From positions 1 through 13,671 of the forward strand of contig NZ_CAJMEH010000060.1 of assembly GCF_905212365.1 (NCBI RefSeq): a DNA stretch of 13,671 bases, read 5' to 3'. Positions within the stretch are counted from its first letter, which is position 1, and each line of letters opens with the position of its first letter. Of this stretch, positions 1 to 6,956 are shown piece after piece. Under the pieces are notes generated by a model, which made no database searches, was not told where the DNA came from, and saw only the letters and a program-made list of their open reading frames with translations. A program made the position numbers and the translations under genes. Source of the stretch: an uncultured Phascolarctobacterium sp. (lineage in GTDB: Bacteria > Bacillota > Negativicutes > Acidaminococcales > Acidaminococcaceae).

Positions 1-2
1 TG

Positions 3-440
3 GCGCGGCTGACGCTGCATTTTACTGTGTTCGCCCGCTGGGACGGATTTCCCAGAGCCTGCGCCGCCTATCCGGAGCTGCCGCTTTTATACCTGCTGCT
101 GGTAAGGCGGGCAGGACGCGCCGGTGCGGACGTCGGCGAGCAGGCGACTTATTTGCTGCTGACGCTGCGCAGCATTCGCGATTTAGTGAGCAACGCCGCG
201 CGCAGCACTATGCAGGACGATATGGAAATTTTCCGGCAGTGGTACCAGTTTTTGTGGCAGCTTGCGGCTAACGATGAAAAGCGCCGTCAGGAGCTGAGGC
301 GGCTTTTGCAGCTGGCTATCGCCTATTGGCAGCGTTCTCTGCCCAAAACCAGCCGCCGTCAGGCGCGCTTTTTAGAGGATTTAATGCAGCCCAGTGCCGT
401 AACCGGCGCGTATCAGGAGCTGCTGGAGCGTATTTGTTAA
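3..440 (+). CDS. C-terminal part of an unrecognised helical protein
   Basis: The reading frame is open from the left edge to a TAA at 438-440, so the gene begins outside the window; a GTG at 27 is possible but nothing marks it as the real start. The visible ~145 residues are rich in Leu, Arg, Ala and Gln and look almost wholly alpha-helical (for example the stretch around RRQELRRLLQLAIAYWQRSL). I see no transmembrane segment, signal peptide or catalytic motif and do not recognise the family. It ends 27 bases before the ribokinase start with no terminator between, so it is probably transcribed with the ribose operon. It sits where Bacillus-type operons (rbsRKDACB) carry the LacI-family repressor rbsR, but this tail does not look like a LacI effector domain. 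Confidence 0.6.
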   Translation, partial: ARLTLHFTVFARWDGFPRACAAYPELPLLYLLLVRRAGRAGADVGEQATYLLLTLRSIRDLVSNAARSTMQDDMEIFRQWYQFLWQLAANDEKRRQELRRLLQLAIAYWQRSLPKTSRRQARFLEDLMQPSAVTGAYQELLERIC

Positions 441-467
441 ATATAGTGATAGATTGAGGTTTTGATT

Positions 468-1349
468 ATGGCAAAAATTGTAGTAATCGGCAGCTGTAAT
501 ATTGATGTAACGGTGGAATGCGAGCGTTGGGCCAAACCGGGCGAAACAATCTTCGGCAAGGGCCTGACCATTTCTCCCGGCGGCAAGGGCGCTAATCAGG
601 CTGTGGCTGCGGCGCGTTTGGGCGCGGAGGTGGCCATGGTGGGCTGCGTGGGCGACGACGTCTACGGCAAGCTGATGCTGGAGGCTTTGGAGAAAAATAA
701 TATCAATACTGATTATGTAAAGGTGCTGCCCGGCGAAAACAGCGGTACGGCGCATATTACCGTGGCGGAAAACGACAACAGCATTATTGTTATCAAGGCC
801 GCTAACGATTTGGTGTCCCCCGCCTTGGTGGACGAGGCCTGGGAGGTTATCGCTCAGGCGGATATGGTGCTTTTGCAGCACGAAATTCCGGCGGCTGTTA
901 ATACCTATGTTATTGAAAAATGCGCGGCGGCGGGAGTACCCGTGCTGCTGAATCCTGCGCCGGTAGCGCCTGTGCCCCAGGAGCTTTTAGACAAGGTAAC
1001 GTATCTGACGCCTAACGAGCACGAGGCGGCGGTCTTGTTTGCCGGTCAGGGCAAGGCCGATATTCTGGGACGCAACCAGGGCAAGGTGATTATGACCTTG
1101 GGCAGCAAGGGCGTAGCCTATGCGGAAAAGGGCCAGGTATATAATGTGCCGGGCTTTAAGGTGCAGCCCGTGGATACTACGGGAGCAGGCGATACCTTTA
1201 ACGGCGCTTTTGCTGTGGCTAGGGCCAATGGTAAATCCATGTATGACAGCATCAGCTTTGCCAACGCGGCGGCGGCGCTGTCGGTGCAGAAGCTGGGTGC
1301 GCAGAGTGGAATGCCGTATTTGCAGGATGTAGAGGAGATGTTGAAATAA
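468..1349 (+). CDS. rbsK: Ribokinase (PfkB family)
   Basis: Phosphorylates D-ribose to ribose 5-phosphate with ATP in the cytoplasm, feeding the pentose phosphate pathway. The 293-residue protein carries the PfkB N-terminal substrate motif PGGKGANQ (residues 37-44) and the C-terminal motif DTTGAGDTF (236-244), in which Asp242 is the expected catalytic base; TLGSKG (210-215) belongs to the nucleotide-binding part. I chose ATG 468 because GAGGT at 456-460 lies 7 bases upstream; a TTG at 462 would be almost on top of that site. It is shorter than the ~305-310 residues usual for RbsK, mainly because roughly ten residues are missing between the NE motif (183-184) and TLGSKG. Its stop overlaps the rbsD start by one base (TAATG), implying coupled translation. 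First complete gene of the rbsKDACB operon; the symbol is well supported by context. Confidence 0.95.
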   Translation: MAKIVVIGSCNIDVTVECERWAKPGETIFGKGLTISPGGKGANQAVAAARLGAEVAMVGCVGDDVYGKLMLEALEKNNINTDYVKVLPGENSGTAHITVAENDNSIIVIKAANDLVSPALVDEAWEVIAQADMVLLQHEIPAAVNTYVIEKCAAAGVPVLLNPAPVAPVPQELLDKVTYLTPNEHEAAVLFAGQGKADILGRNQGKVIMTLGSKGVAYAEKGQVYNVPGFKVQPVDTTGAGDTFNGAFAVARANGKSMYDSISFANAAAALSVQKLGAQSGMPYLQDVEEMLK

Positions 1350-1747
1350 TGCAAAAGGGTGGTATGTTAAACAGCGCCATCGCTAAGGTGCTGGCTGATC
1401 TGGGTCATACGGATACTATCGTTATCGGCGACTGCGGTCTGCCTGTGCCTGCCGGAGTGCAGAAAATAGATTTGGCCTTGAAGCCCGGCACGCCTTCCTT
1501 TATGGAGGTTGTGACCGAGGTGGCTAAAAACATGGTTATCGAAAAGGTGGAAATCGCAGGGGAAATGGAAGACCGCAACCCGCAGGTTTTCGCCGCTATG
1601 AAGGCGCTGTTCCCCACGGAGCAGTGGTTGGTGGACGTTGACCACGAAGCCTTCAAGGAGGCTACGAAAAAGGCGAAATGCGTTATCCGCACCGGCGAGA
1701 TTACGCCTTACGCCAACGTCATTTTGCACAGCAACGTATTCTTTTAA
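1349..1747 (+). CDS. rbsD: D-ribose pyranase
   Basis: Interconverts the pyranose and furanose forms of D-ribose so that ribokinase receives its furanose substrate; cytoplasmic. The 132-residue length is typical of RbsD. The N-terminus (MQKGGMLNS) is the family hallmark and fixes the start at 1349, within the TAATG overlap with rbsK; GAGGAG at 1332-1337 can act as the ribosome binding site. Expected active-site residues are in place by comparison with known RbsD: His20, Asp28 (IGDCGLPVP), His99, and the C-terminal TPYANVIL segment with Tyr121 and Asn123. The gene is followed by a 65-base gap before the ABC ATPase start, with no terminator or promoter that I can see, so it remains inside the operon. 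Confidence 0.96.
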   Translation: MQKGGMLNSAIAKVLADLGHTDTIVIGDCGLPVPAGVQKIDLALKPGTPSFMEVVTEVAKNMVIEKVEIAGEMEDRNPQVFAAMKALFPTEQWLVDVDHEAFKEATKKAKCVIRTGEITPYANVILHSNVFF

Positions 1748-1812
1748 GAAAAATGCGCCGCAGCGAACCGGTATACGTTTGCTGCAGGCGCGTTTTGAGG
1801 ATGGGTATATTT

Positions 1813-3294
1813 ATGGAAATAGAGTTAAGAGATATCCACAAGGCCTTTGGCTCCAACGAGGTACTCAAGGGCGTTAACCTGAAGCTGAAAAGCGGCGAGG
1901 TACACGCCTTAATGGGCGAAAACGGCGCCGGTAAATCCACGCTGATGAACATTCTGACGGGCATCCATAAGCAGGATAAGGGTCAGATTTTTGTGGACGG
2001 GCGCGAGGTAAGCTTTAAAAATCCCTTGGAGGCTGAAGCTAACGGTATTGCTTTTATTCATCAGGAATTAAATATCTGGCCTAATCTGAGCATTTTGGAA
2101 AATCTGTTCATGATGCACAGCATCACTAACAGCATGGGCGTCTTGGATTTTAAGGCTATGCGCCGGATTGCGGAGGAAAAATGCCGCGAAATTTCCATCG
2201 AGCTGCCGCTGGATATGGAAGCCGGCGAATGTTCCGTGGGGCAGCAGCAGATGACGGAAATTGTGCGCAATTTGCTGCTGGATGCTAAGGTAGTAATTAT
2301 GGACGAGCCGACGGCGGCGCTGACGGAGCGTGAGACGGAAAAGCTGTTTGAGGTGATGCGTTCCCTGAAGCAGCGGGGCGTGGCTATGGTCTATATCTCC
2401 CACCGCATGGAGGAGGTTTTCAATAACTGCGACACCATCACCGTAATGCGCGACGGCGTTTCCGTGGCGACTAAGCCGGTGGGCGAATATGCCTTGGGAC
2501 AGATTGTCCGCGATATGGTTGGCCGCTCCATAACCGAATTTTATCCCGCCCGGCGTAATAAGCCCGGCGAGGTGGTGCTGGAGGTTAAGCATTTTGAACA
2601 GCCGGGGCTGTTCCACGATATCAATTTCAATCTGCGCAAGGGCGAAATTTTGGGCGTAGCCGGATTGATGGGCGCGGGCCGCACGGAAATTATGCGCGCT
2701 ATTTTCGGCGTGGACAGCTGCAAGAAGGGCGAGCTGCTGCTGAACGGGCAGAGGCTGGTCATTCAAAAGCCGGAGGACGCCATTAACGCGGGCATTGGCT
2801 TTGTAACGGAAAACCGCAAGAGCGAGGGCTTGATTCTGGATTTTTCCATTATGCGCAATATTGCTTTGCCCAGCGTGGACGCTTTCGCTAAAAACAGCGT
2901 TATTAATTTTAAAAAATTAACTGCTTTTGCCGATAGAATGGCCGCTAAGCTGGGCGTTAAGGCGCAGGATTTGGGCTTGGAGGCCGGAGCCTTGTCCGGC
3001 GGCAATCAGCAGAAGGTGGTTATCGCCAAATGGGTGGGTATGCAGCCTAATATCATCATTATGGACGAGCCTACTCGCGGTATCGACGTAGGCGCTAAAC
3101 GCGATATTTACGAGCTGATGAATGAATTGACGGCCAGCGGCGTTTCTATCATTATGGTTTCCTCGGAGCTGCCGGAGGTTTTGGGCATGAGCGACCGCAT
3201 CATGGTTATCCATGAAGGGCGCATTGCCGGAGAGCTGCTGCACGACGAGGCCAATCAGGAAAAAATTATGTCACTGGCAACGGGAGGGCAATAA
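1813..3294 (+). CDS. rbsA: Ribose ABC transporter, tandem ATPase subunit
   Basis: Energises ribose import at the inner face of the membrane. The 493-residue protein holds two ABC cassettes. Cassette 1 has Walker A GENGAGKS (35-42), Q-loop Gln84, signature SVGQQQ (141-146) and Walker B VVIMDEP (160-166). Cassette 2 has a degenerate Walker A, GLMGAGRTE (284-292, Arg in place of the catalytic Lys), an intact signature LSGGNQQ (394-400) and Walker B IIIMDEP (414-420). An altered second P-loop is normal for RbsA/MglA/AraG-type ATPases, so this is not decay. The frame is open back to 1678, but RbsA-like sequence begins with MEIELRDIHKAF at ATG 1813, served by GAGGATGGG (1797-1805). ATG 1801 is a less likely start because it overlaps that site. 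Its stop lies 5 bases before rbsC. Confidence 0.96.
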   Translation: MEIELRDIHKAFGSNEVLKGVNLKLKSGEVHALMGENGAGKSTLMNILTGIHKQDKGQIFVDGREVSFKNPLEAEANGIAFIHQELNIWPNLSILENLFMMHSITNSMGVLDFKAMRRIAEEKCREISIELPLDMEAGECSVGQQQMTEIVRNLLLDAKVVIMDEPTAALTERETEKLFEVMRSLKQRGVAMVYISHRMEEVFNNCDTITVMRDGVSVATKPVGEYALGQIVRDMVGRSITEFYPARRNKPGEVVLEVKHFEQPGLFHDINFNLRKGEILGVAGLMGAGRTEIMRAIFGVDSCKKGELLLNGQRLVIQKPEDAINAGIGFVTENRKSEGLILDFSIMRNIALPSVDAFAKNSVINFKKLTAFADRMAAKLGVKAQDLGLEAGALSGGNQQKVVIAKWVGMQPNIIIMDEPTRGIDVGAKRDIYELMNELTASGVSIIMVSSELPEVLGMSDRIMVIHEGRIAGELLHDEANQEKIMSLATGGQ

Positions 3295-3299
3295 GTATA

Positions 3300-4229
3300 A
3301 TGAATATCAAAGCAATCTTAAAAAAATCCGGCTCCGTTATCGGACTGGTGGCGTTGTTTGTGGTCATTTCCTGCCTTAACAGCAGCTTTATCGACCCCAG
3401 CAACCTGAAAAACCTGCTGCGTCAGGTATCCATCAATGCCTTGATTTCCTTTGGCATGACCTTCGTTATCCTGACCGGCGGCATCGATTTATCCGTAGGC
3501 AGTATTCTGGCTCTGTCCAGCGTGCTTATGGGCAGCTTTATCAAGGGCGGCATGGACCCGGTGCTGGGCATTGTGCTGGCCTGCGTTATCGGCGCTGTTT
3601 TAGGCTCTGTCAACGGCCTGGTAATTACCTACGGCAAGGTGGCCCCCTTTATCGCTACCCTGGCGACGATGACTATTTTTCGCGGTCTGACGCTGGTTTA
3701 TACCAACGGCAACCCTATCAGTAGCCTGACGGACAGCGAAGTATTCCATGAATTTGGTCAGGGCTATTTGATGGGTCTGCCCGTGCCTGCCATTATGATG
3801 CTCCTGATGTTCGCCGTTTCCTATTTTATTTTGCACAAAACTACGCTGGGGCGCAAAACCTACGCCGTAGGCGGCAATGAAAAGGTTTCCTTTATTGCCG
3901 GTATTAAGATTGACCGCATCAAGATTTTTGCGTATACTATTACAGGTATGTTGTGCGGTATGGCGGGCGCTATTTTGACCAGCCGTTTGAACAGCGCGCA
4001 GCCCACTGCGGGCACCGGCTATGAGCTGGACGCTATCGCTGCCGTAGTTTTGGGCGGCACCAGTCTGTCCGGCGGCAAGGGACGCATTGTGGGCACGATT
4101 ATCGGCGCGTTGATTATCGGCACGCTGAACAACGGCCTGAATATTTTAAACGTATCCAGCTTTTACCAACAAGTTGTCAAGGGTATTGTAATTTTGCTGG
4201 CAGTCCTGATGGACCGCAAAAAATCTTAG
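3300..4229 (+). CDS. rbsC: Ribose ABC transporter permease
   Basis: Membrane subunit that forms the ribose channel, probably as a dimer, with RbsA on the cytoplasmic side and RbsB outside. The 309 residues (E. coli RbsC is about 320) are mostly hydrophobic, with clear membrane segments near residues 12-27, 45-60, 65-80, 88-108, 118-134, 162-178, 210-228 and 262-302. Family signatures are ILTGGIDLSVGS (57-68), the cytoplasmic loop TTLGRKTYAVGGN (181-193) that contacts the ATPase, and the block from GYELDAIAAVVLGGTSLSGG (240-259). ATG 3300 follows GGGAGG at 3282-3287. Its TAG stop overlaps the AGGAGG that serves rbsB, so rbsC and rbsB are tightly coupled. Confidence 0.96.
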   Translation: MNIKAILKKSGSVIGLVALFVVISCLNSSFIDPSNLKNLLRQVSINALISFGMTFVILTGGIDLSVGSILALSSVLMGSFIKGGMDPVLGIVLACVIGAVLGSVNGLVITYGKVAPFIATLATMTIFRGLTLVYTNGNPISSLTDSEVFHEFGQGYLMGLPVPAIMMLLMFAVSYFILHKTTLGRKTYAVGGNEKVSFIAGIKIDRIKIFAYTITGMLCGMAGAILTSRLNSAQPTAGTGYELDAIAAVVLGGTSLSGGKGRIVGTIIGALIIGTLNNGLNILNVSSFYQQVVKGIVILLAVLMDRKKS

Positions 4230-4243
4230 GAGGAAATTTTTCC

Positions 4244-5158
4244 ATGAAAAAAATCTTATTGGTACTTACCTGCATCGTGGCTATGGCTATGATGATTGCA
4301 GGCTGCGGCGGCAGCGAGAAAAAGGACGCCGCTAAAGACGGCGGCAAAAAGCTTGTCGTTGGCTTTTCCGTATCCACTCAAAACAACCCTTTCTTCGTTT
4401 CCTTGGCTAAAGGCGTAGACGCTAAAGCTAAGGAGTTGGGCGTAACCGTAAAGATTGTAGACGCTCAGAACGACCCTGCTAAGCAGGCCAACGACGTTGC
4501 CGACCTGCTGCAGCAGAATATCAGCGTATTGCTGGTAAACCCGGTTGATTCCGCTGCTATTTCCACTTCCGTAAAGGCTGCCAACAAGGCTAATATCCCC
4601 GTTGTTTGCCTGGATCGCAGCGCCGACGAGGGCACTGTCGCTTCTTTAGTCGCTTCCGATAACGTAAAGGGCGGCGAAATGGCTGCCGAATACATCGTTA
4701 AGCAGCTGGGCGAAAAGGTAAAGGTTGCTGAACTGGAAGGCATTCCCGGCGCCAGCGCTTCCCGTGAACGCGGCGAAGGCTTCCACAAGATTGCCGACAG
4801 CAAGCTGACCGTAGTAGCTAAGCAATCCGCTGATTTTGACCGTTCCAAGGGTTTGACCGTAGCTGAAAATATGCTGCAGGCAAACCCCGACATTAAGGCT
4901 ATTTTCGCGCAGAACGACGAAATGGCTTTGGGCGCTATCGAGGCTGCTAAATCTGCCAACAAGCAAATTTTCATCGTAGGCTTTGACGGTACTGCCGACG
5001 GCGTAAAGGCTGTAGAAAGCGGCGCTATGAGCGCTACCATCGCGCAGCAGCCGGAGGTTATGGGCCAACAGGGTCTGGAAGTAGCCGTAAAGGCCGCTAA
5101 GGGCGAAAAGGTTGACGCTAAGGTTTCCGCTCCGCTGAAGCTCATTGAAAAGAAATAA
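4244..5158 (+). CDS. rbsB: Ribose-binding lipoprotein
   Basis: Captures ribose outside the membrane and delivers it to RbsC. The 304-residue protein starts with a lipoprotein signal peptide: Lys2-Lys3, a hydrophobic core to residue 19 and the lipobox IAGC, so Cys21 would be lipidated and anchor the mature protein. The body is a type I periplasmic-binding fold. Residues matching the known ribose contacts of E. coli RbsB are all present: Asn48, Phe50 and Phe51 (NNPFF), Asp124-Arg125 (LDRSA), an Arg in SRERGEGF (173-180), Phe198, Asn224 (AQNDE), Asp248 (GFDGT) and Gln268. This argues for genuine ribose specificity over another sugar or AI-2. The start is fixed by AGGAGG at 4228-4233. Codon choice is strongly biased (GCT, GTA, AAG), consistent with high expression. 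Last gene of the operon. Confidence 0.96.
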   Translation: MKKILLVLTCIVAMAMMIAGCGGSEKKDAAKDGGKKLVVGFSVSTQNNPFFVSLAKGVDAKAKELGVTVKIVDAQNDPAKQANDVADLLQQNISVLLVNPVDSAAISTSVKAANKANIPVVCLDRSADEGTVASLVASDNVKGGEMAAEYIVKQLGEKVKVAELEGIPGASASRERGEGFHKIADSKLTVVAKQSADFDRSKGLTVAENMLQANPDIKAIFAQNDEMALGAIEAAKSANKQIFIVGFDGTADGVKAVESGAMSATIAQQPEVMGQQGLEVAVKAAKGEKVDAKVSAPLKLIEKK

Positions 5159-5206
5159 GCTAAACCCCTGTAGCTGTTTGTAGCACAACCTGACAACTTG
5201 TAAAGC

Positions 5207-5240
5207 AAAATACCCGCTGTTTGCCGCAGCGGGTATTTTT
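5207..5240 (+). terminator. Rho-independent terminator after rbsB
   Basis: A 13-bp perfect stem pairs AAAATACCCGCTG (5207-5219) with CAGCGGGTATTTT (5227-5239) around a 7-base loop and runs into a T tract. It lies 48 bases past the rbsB stop. The A-rich left arm means it could also work in the opposite direction, but no minus-strand gene ends here. Confidence 0.93.
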
Positions 5241-5367
5241 ATGCGCGGACTACAAGAAGCAGGCAGCTGCTAATAGCATATACGAAATATGGCTGCCGGC
5301 AATAGTTAACAGGTATTTTACTTTTCTGTAAAAATATTTGTGACTTAATCTAGCTATTTTGAACCCA

Positions 5368-5384
5368 ATAGTGTATACTATAAA
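5368..5384 (+). promoter_or_regulatory. Candidate promoter/operator dyad upstream of the CcpN-like gene
   Basis: An inverted repeat ATAGT-GTAT-ACTAT (5368-5381) overlaps -10-like hexamers TATACT (5374-5379) and TATAAA (5379-5384), 31-47 bases before the GTG start. No well-placed -35 accompanies it: TTGAAC at 5359-5364 is too close to either. A repressor dyad lying over the -10 would suit autoregulation by the downstream gene. This is inference from position and symmetry only. Confidence 0.35.
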
Positions 5385-5414
5385 TATATTAAGAGAATTT
5401 GATGACGAAAGGGT

Positions 5415-6083
5415 GTGAAGATTATTTCTTTAAGTAACAGGCAGAAGCAAATTGCTGAAATAGTACGTCTTGAAGGGCCTATCACCGGCGAGCATATTGC
5501 GGAAAGACTTAACGTAACGCGCGCCGCTTTGCGCAGTGATTTGGCGATTCTTGTTATGGGCGGTATTTTGGATGCGCGTCCCAAGGTAGGCTATTTTTAT
5601 ACGGGTAAAAATACCTTGGGCATGCTTATGGAAGAAATCTCCGCCATCGAGGTGCAGGACCTGCAGTCCGTACCCGTAGCTATCGCCAACGATAAAAGCG
5701 CCTACGAGGCCGTAGTCACCATGTTTTTAGAGGATGTAGGAACCGTCTTCGTGCTGGACGAGGAAGGCCTGCTGACGGGTATCGTATCCCGCAAGGATTT
5801 GCTCAAGGCCGCTATCAATAACAGCGACCTGCGCGATATTCCCGTGGTGATGGTGATGACGCCTATTTCCAAAATTATTGTGGCAGCGCCGGACGAACCC
5901 GCCGCTTTGGCAGCCCGCAGGCTTATTGATAACGAAATAGACTGCCTGCCGGTGGTAAAAGCCGTCGACGAATGCAAGCGCAGCTATCAGGTCGTAGGCC
6001 GCATTACAAAAACAAATTTTACCCGTTTGCTGGTGGATTTGGCAGAGGGCAAGGGAGGTAATTATCATACTACCGAAGGTTAA
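5415..6083 (+). CDS. ccpN: CcpN-like transcriptional repressor (HTH plus two CBS domains)
   Basis: Predicted nucleotide-sensing repressor of gluconeogenic genes, cytoplasmic. The 222 residues comprise a winged HTH at about 5-62 (LSNRQKQIAEIV; LNVTRAALRSDLAILVMGG; DARPKVGYFYTGK) followed by two CBS domains at about 84-140 and 145-210, the architecture of B. subtilis CcpN (YqzB). In Bacillus CcpN is paired with the PPDK regulatory gene yqfL, and the same pair occurs here, which supports the call. GTG 5415 is the only canonical start in frame, since a TGA at 5403-5405 closes the frame upstream. Its likely ribosome binding site AAAGGG (5408-5413) is unusually close, so an ATT a few codons later cannot be excluded. 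The 3' end overlaps the next gene by some 17 bases. It could instead regulate ppdK locally; the target cannot be read from this window. Confidence 0.88.
   Translation: MKIISLSNRQKQIAEIVRLEGPITGEHIAERLNVTRAALRSDLAILVMGGILDARPKVGYFYTGKNTLGMLMEEISAIEVQDLQSVPVAIANDKSAYEAVVTMFLEDVGTVFVLDEEGLLTGIVSRKDLLKAAINNSDLRDIPVVMVMTPISKIIVAAPDEPAALAARRLIDNEIDCLPVVKAVDECKRSYQVVGRITKTNFTRLLVDLAEGKGGNYHTTEG
6051..6059 (+). promoter_or_regulatory. Ribosome binding site of the PPDK regulatory gene
   Basis: AAGGGAGGT lies inside the end of the ccpN frame. It is a near-ideal Shine-Dalgarno sequence, but no ATG, GTG or TTG in the correct frame follows within reach. The in-frame codons after it are ATT (6061), ATC (6064), ATA (6067) and CTA (6070). 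ATA 6067 has the best spacing, 7-8 bases after the site. Confidence 0.75.
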
Positions 6084-6900
6084 TCCGATTATTTACGCTG
6101 TATCTGACTCTATTGGCGAAACTGCGGAATCCGTGGTTAAGGCCACTACCAGCCAGTTTGTAGAAGAAAAATTCGATGTGATCCGCGTTCCTTACGTTAA
6201 GGACAAGGCGCAGATCGACAAGGTTATCGAGGAGGCTGCGGCTAACAGAGCGGTAGTCTGCTATACTATCGTGTCTCCCGAACTGCGCGAGCACATGGCC
6301 GACAGAGCGCTGGCCGTGGACGTGGAGGTAGTGGACGTGCTGGGCCCCATGCTGAAATCCATTGAAAAAACCACGGGGCTTTTGCCGCGCAATCAAGCCG
6401 GCCTTATCCATTCGCTGGATCACGAATACTTTAAGCGCGTAGAGGCTGTGGAATTTGCCGTTAAGTATGACGACGGCAAAAATCCTTTGGGCCTGCTGAA
6501 AGCCGACGTAGTTATTATCGGCGTTTCGCGTACTTCAAAAACGCCGCTTTCCATGTATCTGGCACATAAGCAGATTAAGGTAGCCAATGTGCCCCTGGTG
6601 CCGGAGCTGGCGCCGCCGGAGGAGCTGTTTAAGGTGCCGCCGTACAAAATCATCGGCCTCTTGATCGATCCCTTTAAGCTTAATGAGATCCGCAGCGAAC
6701 GCTTAAAAACCATGGGCCTGAGCGATACTGCCGTTTATGCCGATATGCAGCGCATAAACGACGAGCTGACTTATGCTAAAGGCATTATGCGCCGTCTGCA
6801 TTGCCAGATTATCAACGTATCCAACCGCGCTATTGAAGAAACCGCAGGTATCATTATGGATTATGTGCGCAAGAACCAGGAAAGACATCACGAAAGTTAA
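6067..6900 (+). CDS. yqfL: PPDK regulatory protein (kinase/phosphorylase, DUF299 family)
   Basis: Bifunctional enzyme that inactivates pyruvate phosphate dikinase by ADP-dependent Thr phosphorylation and reactivates it by Pi-dependent dephosphorylation. Conserved features are the N-terminal PIIYAVSDSIGETAESVVKA block, the P-loop-like GVSRTSKT (bases 6520-6543), PLVPELAPPEELF, GLLIDPFKL and the C-terminal INVSNRAIEETAG. From 6067 it has 277 residues, usual for the family. The start is the odd point: the first canonical start in frame is GTG 6133, which would remove 22 residues including the conserved SDSIGETAE motif and has no good ribosome binding site. AAGGGAGGT (6051-6059) points to a non-AUG start at 6061-6067 overlapping the ccpN end. 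ppdK itself is not in the window. The family call is firm; the exact start is not. A PEP synthase regulator (PpsR) of the same family is the alternative, less likely beside ccpN. Confidence 0.93.
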   Translation: MLPKVNPIIYAVSDSIGETAESVVKATTSQFVEEKFDVIRVPYVKDKAQIDKVIEEAAANRAVVCYTIVSPELREHMADRALAVDVEVVDVLGPMLKSIEKTTGLLPRNQAGLIHSLDHEYFKRVEAVEFAVKYDDGKNPLGLLKADVVIIGVSRTSKTPLSMYLAHKQIKVANVPLVPELAPPEELFKVPPYKIIGLLIDPFKLNEIRSERLKTMGLSDTAVYADMQRINDELTYAKGIMRRLHCQIINVSNRAIEETAGIIMDYVRKNQERHHES

Positions 6901-6909
6901 GAAAAGCGC

Positions 6910-6948
6910 AAGAGCTGTCACACTAAAATGTGGCAGCTCTTTTTTTTT
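6910..6948 (+). terminator. Rho-independent terminator after the PPDK regulatory gene
   Basis: AAGAGCTGTCACA (6910-6922) pairs with TGTGGCAGCTCTT (6929-6941), one G-T wobble, 6-base loop, and is followed by an unbroken T tract to 6948. It lies just after the stop at 6900 and before the convergent nadE end at 6957. The minus-strand side lacks a good T tract, so it serves the plus-strand operon best. Confidence 0.93.
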
Positions 6949-6956
6949 GCAAATAT

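Noticed and set aside
1678..1812. Upstream extension of the rbsA frame into rbsD
   Set aside because: The extra 45 residues are basic and low-complexity, overlap the well-supported rbsD end, and have no counterpart in RbsA; ATG 1813 has a proper ribosome binding site.
2068..2766. Long minus-strand open frame opposite rbsA, and similar antisense frames opposite thrC, rbsB and ccpN
   Set aside because: They mirror codon bias of the real genes, have His/Gln- or Ser-rich compositions typical of antisense reading, and lack ribosome binding sites or recognisable domains.
5241..5358. Small RNA or riboswitch between the rbs terminator and ccpN
   Set aside because: The stretch is AT-rich with only short, weak inverted repeats and no second terminator; I see nothing supportable in it.
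5402..5437. Twelve-codon open frame (ATG 5402 to TAA 5437) overlapping the ccpN start
   Set aside because: It has only a weak AAGAG ahead of it and no leader-peptide feature such as repeated codons or an attenuator hairpin. It could provide translational coupling, but nothing shows that it is translated.
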